From the NCBI RefSeq assembly GCF_002798015.1, contig NZ_PGTZ01000007.1:452222-516221 (forward strand): a stretch of DNA of 64,000 nt, in the 5' to 3' direction. This DNA is from Luteimicrobium subarcticum (GTDB taxonomy: Bacteria > Actinomycetota > Actinomycetes > Actinomycetales > Cellulomonadaceae). A program made the translations under genes and the position numbers. How positions within the stretch are numbered: the stretch's first letter is position 1; the number at the start of each line of letters is the position of its first letter. The notes below the pieces were generated by a model, which made no database searches, had not been told where the DNA came from, and worked only from the letters and a program-made list of their open reading frames with translations. Positions 54,437 to 61,672 of this stretch are shown one piece after another.

Positions 54437-56839
54437 TCAGTCGTCGCGCGGGACGACCGACGCGATGCGGTGCACCGCGACCGTGAGCTCCGCGTCGCGT
54501 GCGGGGTCGACGGCCCGCAACCGTCCGCCGTCGAGGCGCAGCGGCCGCACCGTCCGGATCACCGGGGTGCCGTGGCCGTCGACCGTCGACAGGTCGACCA
54601 GCCGGCGCTCCTCGATCGCTTCCCGCAGCAGAGCCAACGTGTCGGCGGGCGGCGTTGTTCCGGGGCGGGCCCCTGAGGCGTGGGCGGCACCCGCACGGTG
54701 CGGACCCAGATCGAGATCCGGACCCGCACCCGCACCGGTCGAGCCCGTCGCCCCCGGGTGGTCCGCCGCGCGCGCCAGGTCGTCCCGGGCTCGCAGCTCG
54801 GCGACGACGCGGCGCGCTCGCGCGTCCTCGTCGACCCGTCGACCGGACGGGGGTCCGGTCGACGGGCCGCCCGCGCGACCTCGTCCACGCCGCCCGGACG
54901 GTGGTGCGGCACGTCGGCGCTCGCGGGCGGTGGAGACCGCGCGACCGTCAGGGCCCTCGAGGACGGCCGTCACCCCCGCGGCGGCCAGCGCCTCGTGGAG
55001 CCGCGCCGCGGGGATGTTCGCGGCGACGACGGTCGGCGCGAGCCCGACGAGGCCGAGTGCACGCAGGGCGGGGTCGGCGAGGAGGCTCGCGACGACGGCC
55101 GGGTCGTCGACGCGCACGTAGCTCAGCGCGGCGCCCACCCGGACCCGGCCGTGCCGCCGGGCCACGTCGCGCACGAGGTACTCGAGCGCCTGGGGCAGCG
55201 GCCCGCGCGCGTGCCGGTCGATACGTCCCAGGACGTCCTCGGCGCTGAGGCCGCCCGCCATGGCGCGCTCGACCGACGCGGGCGTGAACCGGACGGTCAG
55301 GGCGGCACCCCGGGACTCGACCTCCGCGACGGCGTCCAGCAGCTCCGCGAGGTCGCGCCCCGGGCGGCCCGGCACGATCCCGGTGAGGTCGCCCTGCACC
55401 AGCAGGTCGTCGACCGGGGCGGGGAGCACGGCGTCGAGCGCGACGGCGGTGCGCGCGAGCGCCGCCGGGTCCGGCGCGCCCCCCGGGTCGCCGTCGAGGA
55501 GCGTGGCCCCCGGGGTGCTCAGCGCACCGAGCGCGACGACGCCCAGCAGGCGGGCGCCGGCCAGCACGCCGTCGACCGCGTCCCCGGGCGGCACGTTGCG
55601 CGGCGCCTCCCAGGCCAGCACCGCGCGGACGTCGGCGGGCCCGAGCGCGACCGGCGACGCGCCCACCGCGTCGAGGACGGTCCGGCGCAGGCGCACCGCC
55701 CACCCGACGGCGTGGTCGGGGGAGAGCGCCGACCGGACCGAGCCCTGCTCGTCGCGGGTGGCCGCGAGCCACGCCGCCCGCGGGGACGCGGACCAGGCGT
55801 GCGCGAGCCGCGCCCACCGGGCGTCGTCGTCCTGGGCGAGCCACGAGTCCGCGAGCGTCGTCGGCGCGAACGACGCGGGCACCTCGCCGTCGTCGGCGAC
55901 GAGCTCGGCGGCGAGGGCCAGCTCCGCGGCCGCGGCGGCCGTCGCGTCGTCCGTGTCGAGGTGGAGCGCGAGGCGGCGCAGGTCGCGGACCGCCAGACCC
56001 CCCGTGCGCAGGACGGTCGGTGGTTCGTCGTCCCACAGGCGCAGCAGGTCCGTGACCAGCCGGACCATCTCGAGCGCCTGCTGCGCCGCCTCCGCGTCGA
56101 CGGTCGCGTGCGCGGGGGAGCGTCCGTCCGCAGGGAGCGGCGGGCCAGGACGGACGTCGCGGTGCGTCCGACCCGACCGGAGCGCGAGGCCGACCTCGCC
56201 GGGCAGGACGACGTGCCCGGCGTCGGGCGCGAGCAGCAGGCCGTCGGCGACCAGGCGGTCCACGGCCGCGACGGCGCGCGGCTCGTGGGGCGCGACCCCC
56301 ACGGGCGGGCCCCACGCGAGCGCGTCGAGCACGGCGCGGCCGCGCCCGCCGTCGGACCGGGCCTTCTCGAGGAGCGCGGCCAGGTCGTCCGCCGGGTGCG
56401 GGGCCGCGGGGCCGAGCCCCGCCGGGTACAGGCCGAGCAGCGGCGCGACACCGGGCGCGGCCCGGAAGCCGTCGGGCGTCGACCAGACGAGCGCGCGGGC
56501 GTCGAGGTCGGCGAGCGTCACAAGGACGGACCGCCGCAGCGCGGCCGGGTCGACGTCGTCGGCGGGGGAGAGGGCGGCCACCACGTCGTCCGGCGTCGTC
56601 GGGCGTCCGAGCGTCGCCAGCGCCACGAGCGACTCGAGGACCTGCAGGCCCAGGCGGTCGCAGTCGGCCAGGGCACGCTCCGTGCTCGCGGTGCCGGTCG
56701 CCCGCGCCGCGAGCGAGCGCAGCGTCGACGGCGACGGGTTCACCAGATCAGGGCGGGCGCGCAGCAGCGCGACGAGCGCGTCGTCGTCACGGGTGCGCAG
56801 GGCCTCGCTGAAGGTCGAGGCGGACCGGTGCTCGGCCAT
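54437..56839 (-). CDS. Helicase-associated protein with WYL-like C-terminus
   Basis: 800 residues, the XPB-associated family (helicase C-terminal/helicase-associated domain). The first ~190 residues are winged-helix-like (DDDALVALLRARPDLVNPSP, FRAAPGVAPLLGLYPAGLG); the middle is a long helical region with LLVQGDLTGIVPG and LTVRFTPASVERAMAGGLSAEDVL. A charged linker leads to a C-terminal ~60-residue WYL-like module (LLREAIEERRLVDLSTVDGH, VRPLRLDGGRLRAVDP). It lacks Walker motifs, so it is not an ATPase itself. Probably a partner or regulator of XPB. Confidence 0.85.
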   Translation of the reverse strand: MAEHRSASTFSEALRTRDDDALVALLRARPDLVNPSPSTLRSLAARATGTASTERALADCDRLGLQVLESLVALATLGRPTTPDDVVAALSPADDVDPAALRRSVLVTLADLDARALVWSTPDGFRAAPGVAPLLGLYPAGLGPAAPHPADDLAALLEKARSDGGRGRAVLDALAWGPPVGVAPHEPRAVAAVDRLVADGLLLAPDAGHVVLPGEVGLALRSGRTHRDVRPGPPLPADGRSPAHATVDAEAAQQALEMVRLVTDLLRLWDDEPPTVLRTGGLAVRDLRRLALHLDTDDATAAAAAELALAAELVADDGEVPASFAPTTLADSWLAQDDDARWARLAHAWSASPRAAWLAATRDEQGSVRSALSPDHAVGWAVRLRRTVLDAVGASPVALGPADVRAVLAWEAPRNVPPGDAVDGVLAGARLLGVVALGALSTPGATLLDGDPGGAPDPAALARTAVALDAVLPAPVDDLLVQGDLTGIVPGRPGRDLAELLDAVAEVESRGAALTVRFTPASVERAMAGGLSAEDVLGRIDRHARGPLPQALEYLVRDVARRHGRVRVGAALSYVRVDDPAVVASLLADPALRALGLVGLAPTVVAANIPAARLHEALAAAGVTAVLEGPDGRAVSTARERRRAAPPSGRRGRGRAGGPSTGPPSGRRVDEDARARRVVAELRARDDLARAADHPGATGSTGAGAGPDLDLGPHRAGAAHASGARPGTTPPADTLALLREAIEERRLVDLSTVDGHGTPVIRTVRPLRLDGGRLRAVDPARDAELTVAVHRIASVVPRDD

Positions 56840-56846
56840 CCGATCG

Positions 56847-56852
56847 ATCCTA
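56847..56852 (-). promoter_or_regulatory. -10 box (TAGGAT) for leaderless helicase-associated/XPB operon
   Basis: TAGGAT on the minus strand, seven bases (CGATCGG), ATG at 56839. Confidence 0.6.
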
Positions 56853-56933
56853 CGGGGACGGCCCCCGATGCTCGCGTCGGGCTCGCGTGCGGCGGTCGCG
56901 GCCCGGTGACCCCGTCGGACCGGGCCGAACCGG

Positions 56934-56939
56934 TAGGCT
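56934..56939 (+). promoter_or_regulatory. -10 box (TAGGCT) for csp-DUF3027-sacsin operon
   Basis: TAGGCT followed by a leader of about 97 bases before the GTG at 57043. A long leader is common before cold-shock genes and may carry thermal or autoregulatory structure. Confidence 0.5.
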
Positions 56940-57042
56940 GGTGCGCCGGAGCGTCCCGAGACGTTCCCAGACGTTGCGCCAGTCGTTCCGTCAGGTCCCG
57001 GGTGTCAGACCCCGGTCCGTCCGAGCAGCAGAGGTTCCATCA

Positions 57043-57423
57043 GTGCCCACCGGCAAGGTCAAGTGGTTCGACACCGAGCGTGGTTTCGGCTTCATCGCGT
57101 CCGACGAGGGCGGTGAGGTCTTCCTGCACGCGTCCGCGCTGCCCGCGGGGGCCGTCGTGAAGCCGGGCTCGAAGGTCGACTTCGGGGTCGCGGACGGCAA
57201 GCGTGGCCCGCAGGCGCTGTCGGTCACCGTCCTGGACCCGGCGCCCGCCGTCGCGCGCGCGCCGCGCAAGAAGGCAGAAGACCTCGGCAACATCGTCGAG
57301 GACCTCATCAAGCTGCTCGACGGCGTCGGCGGCTCGCTGAAGCGGGGCCGGTACCCCGAGAAGGCCGCCGCGGCGCAGGTCGCGACCCTCCTGCGGGCCG
57401 TCGCGGACGACATCGAGGCCTGA
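57043..57423 (+). CDS. Long cold-shock-domain protein
   Basis: 126 residues, twice the size of CspA. Residues 1-65 are a cold-shock domain: GKVKWFDTERGFGFIAS (RNP1), EVFLHASALPAG (RNP2), ADGKRGPQALSVTVL. The C-terminal ~55 residues (APRKKAEDLGNIVEDLIKLL, GSLKRGRYPEKAAAAQVATLLRAVADDI) form two helices seen in the long actinobacterial CspB-type proteins. GTG 57043 begins the conserved PTGKVKWF; AGAGGTT lies upstream. It leads the DUF3027 and sacsin-like genes, one base apart from the first. Confidence 0.93.
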   Translation: MPTGKVKWFDTERGFGFIASDEGGEVFLHASALPAGAVVKPGSKVDFGVADGKRGPQALSVTVLDPAPAVARAPRKKAEDLGNIVEDLIKLLDGVGGSLKRGRYPEKAAAAQVATLLRAVADDIEA

Positions 57424-57424
57424 C

Positions 57425-58357
57425 ATGCCCAAGGACGCCGTGCTGGAGAGCGCTGTCGACCTCGCGCGCGCCGCCGCCGAGGGCGCCGCGGAGCACACCG
57501 CCGACGTCGGCGACCACCTCGGCGCGATCGTCGACGCCGACCGCCTCGTCACCCACCGGTTCGCCTGCACGCTGCGCGGGTACACGGGCTGGTACTGGTC
57601 GGTCGCGGTGTCGCGCATCCCGCGGAGCCGCACCGCCACGATCTGCGAGGTCGCCCTGCTGCCCGGCGACGGCGCGCTGCTCGCACCCTCCTGGCTGCCG
57701 TGGTCGGAGCGGCTGCGTCCCGGCGACGTCGGCCCGGGCGACGTCCTGCCGTTCCTGCCCGACGACCCGCGCCTCGTCCCGGGCTGGTCGCCCGAACCGG
57801 GCGAAGGCTCGAGCCAGGGCACAGCCGACGACGACGACCTCGTCCCGATCGACGAGCTCGCGGTCGCGCGGGTGCGCGTCCTCGGACGGCAGGGGCGCGA
57901 CGAGGCCGCGGAGCGCTGGTACCAGGGTTCGCGCGGACCGACCTCGCCCGGCGCGGTCGCCGCGGAGTCGGCGTGCGGGTCGTGCGGGTTTCTCGTCCCG
58001 CTCCAGGGTGCGCTCGGTCAGGTGTTCGGGGTCTGCGCGAACGCGTGGTCGTCCGACGACGGCAAGGTCGTCAGCCTCGACCACGGGTGCGGCGCCCACT
58101 CCGAGACGGACGTCCCCGCGCACCCGAGCGACTGGCCCGCGCCCGACCCGCTGATCGACGAGCTCGTCGTCGACGTGGTCGCCGAGGCTCCGTCGGCTGC
58201 GGAAGCTCCCGCCGCAGACGCGCCCGCCGCGGAGGTACCCGCCGCTGACGCGCCCGAGGCCGACGCAGCACCTGCTGATGCAGCACCTGCTGAGGCACCC
58301 GCGGACGAGCCTTCGTCCGACGAGAGCACCGGCACGGAGACCGCGCCGAGCGCGTGA
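57425..58357 (+). CDS. DUF3027 protein with Cys-rich zinc-like site
   Basis: 310 residues. N-terminal helices (AVLESAVDLARAAAEGAAEH), then the conserved HRFACTLRGYTGWYWSVAVSR and PWSERLRPGDVGPGDVLP, and a four-Cys motif in SACGSCGFLVPL, VFGVCANAW and DHGCG that probably binds zinc. The C-terminal ~75 residues are a Pro/Ala/Glu repeat tail. The family is actinobacterial and of unknown function, always near the cold-shock and sacsin-like genes. It overlaps the next gene (GTGA). Confidence 0.87.
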   Translation: MPKDAVLESAVDLARAAAEGAAEHTADVGDHLGAIVDADRLVTHRFACTLRGYTGWYWSVAVSRIPRSRTATICEVALLPGDGALLAPSWLPWSERLRPGDVGPGDVLPFLPDDPRLVPGWSPEPGEGSSQGTADDDDLVPIDELAVARVRVLGRQGRDEAAERWYQGSRGPTSPGAVAAESACGSCGFLVPLQGALGQVFGVCANAWSSDDGKVVSLDHGCGAHSETDVPAHPSDWPAPDPLIDELVVDVVAEAPSAAEAPAADAPAAEVPAADAPEADAAPADAAPAEAPADEPSSDESTGTETAPSA

Positions 58358-61300
58358 CGTCCGCCGACCCGTTCGGGACCGCCGCGCTGCGAGACGCCGC
58401 GCTGGACGCCTGGCGTGCGTCGCCGACACGGCTGCGCGAGGACGCCAACCTCGAGGAGGACCACGGGCGCGGCTTCTACCGCGACCGGGTGGTCGTCGAG
58501 CTCGCCCAGAACGCGGCCGACGCCGCGGGACCGGACGGCGGCGTCCTGCACCTCGACCTCGTGGCGGCCGACGGCGCGACGTACCTCGTCGCGCGGAACA
58601 CCGGGTCGCCGCTCACCGCAGCCGGTGTCGCGTCCCTCGCGTCCCTGCGCGCCTCGACCAAGTCGTCGGGGGTTGCGGCGTCGGGCGCCGGGTGGTCGGG
58701 TGCCGCGCCGTCCGGCGCCGTGACGCCAGACGCCCGGGACGCCCGCCCCGCGACGGTCGGCCGGTTCGGGGTCGGCTTCGCCGCCGTCCGCTCCGTGTCG
58801 GACGAGATCCTGTTCCTCACGCACCCGTCGGACGGGACCACGGGCGCGTCGCCCGGCGTCGCAGGCGTCCGGTTCTCGCTCACCGCGACGCGGCAAGCGC
58901 TCGCAGCGCTCGGCGGCACCGCGCAGGACGTCGTCACGGCGCGCGGCGACGCGCTCCCCGTCCTGCGGCTGCCGTTCCCCGCGACGGCCCGCGACCTGCC
59001 CGCGGGACTGCCAGACGACCTGGCCCTCGGGCCGGCCGACGGCCCGGTCGACGACTCGCGCCCGGGCACGTCCGGCACGTCTGACCTGGCAGGTGCCACG
59101 GAGCCCGCGAGCGCCGTCGTGCTCCGCCTGCGGGACGCCGACGCGGTCGCCGCAGTCCGGGCACAGCTCGACGCGCTCGATGCGGTGCTGCTCCTCGCGC
59201 TGCCCGCCCTGGACGTCGTGGTCGTCCGGACGCCGGGCACGGACGAGGACGCTCTCGTCGAGCGGGTGCTGACCCGTGCCGCGTTCGACGGCTGGCACGT
59301 CGCGACCGCGCACGGCATCGTCGCCGACGACCTCCTCGCGGACCGGCCGGTCGAGCAGCGCGACGCCACGGGCTGGAGCGTGACCTGGGCGGTCCGGCCG
59401 GGTGCTCCGCGGTCCGTCGTGCACGCACCCACGCCGACGGACGAGCCGCTGGCCCTCCCCGGGGTGCTGGTCGCGTCGTTCCCGCTGGACGCGACGCGGC
59501 GACACGTCGTAGCCGGTCCGCTCGCGGACGAGGTCGCCCGGGCGGCCGGGCGCCTGTTCGCGAGCGTCGTGGCGGACGTCGCGCAGACGTCCCCGGCGGA
59601 CGCGGTCGCGCTGGTCCCCGAGCGCGTGCCCGCGGGCCGTGTGGATGCCGAGGTGCGCGCCGCGGCTCTCGACGCGCTCCTGGACGTCCCCCTGTTCGAC
59701 GGCGCGTCGGCGCGGACGGGTGTGGCGATCGAGGGTCCCGTGGGCGAGGACGCCGCCGTCGTCGACGCGCTCCGGCCCGCCGTGCCCGGCCTGACCGTGC
59801 TCGCTCCGGCGTCCCGACGGGCGGCCCGCACCCTCGGCCTCCCGGTGCGACCGCTCGCAGACGTCGTCGACGACCTCGCGGGCGGCCTCCCGCCGGGCGG
59901 GTGGGGCGGGGTCCTCGACGCGCTCGCGCCGCACGCGGGCGCCCCCGAGGTCCGGGAGGCGCTCGCCGCGCTGCCGGTCCCGGTGCTGACCGGCGCGGGG
60001 ACGTCGGACGGGACGGTGCTCCACCGCGGCGCGCGGGGGACCGTCGTCGGGCACGGTGACCCCGAGGTGGTCGCTGCGCTGTCCCGGCTCGGCGTGCGCG
60101 TCGTCCACCCGGACGCGGCGCACCCCGTCCTCGAACGTCTGGGCGCGCTCCGCGCGGACGACCCCGCCGTTCTGGACCTGCCGGCCGTCGTGTCGGCGCG
60201 GGACGGTGGCCCCGGACGGCTCGCCGAGCAGGAGGACGACGACGACCTGCGCGACGACGTCCTGACCGTGGTGCAGGCGGTCGTGCGCGCCCACCCGGCA
60301 GCCTCCGTGTCCGGCGGTGCGTTGCTGTTCCCCGGGTTCGAACCGGAGACGGGCGACGTCGTCGACCAGGTCGCACCGGACCTCGCGCTGCCCGGGACGT
60401 GGGCGGCCGACCACCTGGACCTCGACGTGCTCGACCCGGACCTCGTGGACCGGTGGGACGCCGCGACGCTGCGCGCCGTGGGCGTGCGGGCGGGCCTCGG
60501 CACGCTCACGCTGCGCGACGTCGTGCTGCCCGACCCGGACGACGAGGAGCCGGTGTTGCCGGACGACGTGCTCGACCAGGTCGGTGACGACGTGCTCGAC
60601 CACCTCGACGACCTCGCGGACGTGCTCGGTGCCGGGGTCCTCGTGGACGAGCTGACGGTCGTGGTGCCGCTCGACGCCGCCCACGACGTGCCCGTCGACG
60701 AGCTGCTGCGCCACGTCCTGGGCGACACCGACCTGCGTCATGCACTCGTGGACGGCGTCCGCGTGGGGGACGTCACGGTCCCCTCGCACCTCGCGGGCTG
60801 GCTGCGCCGGCGGCTCGCTGCGCCGTTCGCGGTGCCGGGGGGCGGTGCGGGCGTGCTCCTGCGTCCGGCGCCCGACGAGGTCGTGGCAGTCGTGGGTGCC
60901 GACCCGGAGGTCTGGGCAGCCCTCGGCGGGCTGGCGTCCCCGGCCGACGCAGACGACGCGACCCTGGCGGACCTGCTCGACGGCCTGCCCCCGGTGGGCA
61001 CGGCCGTCCCGGCCGCGGAGGCGGTGGGGCTGTGGCGCCGCGTGCGGACGGCGGTCGCCGAGGGTGTGACGTGGGCGCCGCCGGAGCGCGTGCTCGCATG
61101 GGTGACCGGCGGCTTGGCCGACGGTTCGGACGGCTCGGCGGCCGGCCGGTTCGAGGTGCGGGCCGCCGAGGACGTCCGGGTCGCGTCGTGGCCGGGTGCG
61201 GCCGTGCTCGGACCGGTGGTGCCCGCGCCCCGGGACGTCGTGGACCTCGTCGCGGACGCGCTCGACCTCGACGTGCTGGACGTCGGGCTCGCGGGCCGTG

Positions 61301-61641
61301 CGGCGATGCTCGACGACGGCACCGACGGCACCGACGGCACCGACGGCACCGACGTCCCGGTGCCTGGCGAGGCGCTGCTCCTGCTCCGTGCCGCAGCCCC
61401 CGCCGCGGCGCTCCCGGAGCGCTACCGCGAGCACGACCGGCTCGTCGTCGGCGCGCACGAGGTGGCCTGGTGGCCGGCGGGGACCCCGGACGCACCCGTC
61501 CTGCACGTCGCGACGACGGCCGGGCTCGCGGCCGCCCTCGCGTGGGCGGCGGGACGCCCGGGCCTCGAGCACGCCGTGCTGGCCGTGCTCGAGGACCCGG
61601 GCCGCGCGGACGAGGTCGCGGCGCTCGACGCCTGGGGGTGA
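58354..61641 (+). CDS. Sacsin-like giant protein with HSP90-type ATPase domain
   Basis: 1095 residues. The N-terminal GHKL/HATPase fold is clear: DRVVVELAQNAADAAG (N-box with Asn and Asp), GRFGVGFAAVRSV (G-box), and RNTGSPL between, as in the sacsin N-terminal (SIRPT-type) ATPase. No chaperone middle or histidine-kinase domain is found; the long Asp/Val/Leu-rich C-terminal part is unassigned and has a run of four tandem 9-bp DGT repeats (about 61318-61353). GTG 58354 overlaps the DUF3027 stop. It probably acts as an ATPase in protein or nucleic-acid quality control, from family analogy only. Confidence 0.85.
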   Translation: MTSADPFGTAALRDAALDAWRASPTRLREDANLEEDHGRGFYRDRVVVELAQNAADAAGPDGGVLHLDLVAADGATYLVARNTGSPLTAAGVASLASLRASTKSSGVAASGAGWSGAAPSGAVTPDARDARPATVGRFGVGFAAVRSVSDEILFLTHPSDGTTGASPGVAGVRFSLTATRQALAALGGTAQDVVTARGDALPVLRLPFPATARDLPAGLPDDLALGPADGPVDDSRPGTSGTSDLAGATEPASAVVLRLRDADAVAAVRAQLDALDAVLLLALPALDVVVVRTPGTDEDALVERVLTRAAFDGWHVATAHGIVADDLLADRPVEQRDATGWSVTWAVRPGAPRSVVHAPTPTDEPLALPGVLVASFPLDATRRHVVAGPLADEVARAAGRLFASVVADVAQTSPADAVALVPERVPAGRVDAEVRAAALDALLDVPLFDGASARTGVAIEGPVGEDAAVVDALRPAVPGLTVLAPASRRAARTLGLPVRPLADVVDDLAGGLPPGGWGGVLDALAPHAGAPEVREALAALPVPVLTGAGTSDGTVLHRGARGTVVGHGDPEVVAALSRLGVRVVHPDAAHPVLERLGALRADDPAVLDLPAVVSARDGGPGRLAEQEDDDDLRDDVLTVVQAVVRAHPAASVSGGALLFPGFEPETGDVVDQVAPDLALPGTWAADHLDLDVLDPDLVDRWDAATLRAVGVRAGLGTLTLRDVVLPDPDDEEPVLPDDVLDQVGDDVLDHLDDLADVLGAGVLVDELTVVVPLDAAHDVPVDELLRHVLGDTDLRHALVDGVRVGDVTVPSHLAGWLRRRLAAPFAVPGGGAGVLLRPAPDEVVAVVGADPEVWAALGGLASPADADDATLADLLDGLPPVGTAVPAAEAVGLWRRVRTAVAEGVTWAPPERVLAWVTGGLADGSDGSAAGRFEVRAAEDVRVASWPGAAVLGPVVPAPRDVVDLVADALDLDVLDVGLAGRAAMLDDGTDGTDGTDGTDVPVPGEALLLLRAAAPAAALPERYREHDRLVVGAHEVAWWPAGTPDAPVLHVATTAGLAAALAWAAGRPGLEHAVLAVLEDPGRADEVAALDAWG

Positions 61642-61672
61642 CGGGTCACCCGGCGCCGGGCGCCGCACCCCG

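Noticed and set aside
58018-61668. 1216-codon open frame on the minus strand across the sacsin-like gene
   Set aside because: It mirrors the real plus-strand gene, is Arg/Pro/Ala-rich without motifs, and such long antisense frames are common in high-GC DNA. The opposing frame has clear ATPase motifs and neighbour coupling.
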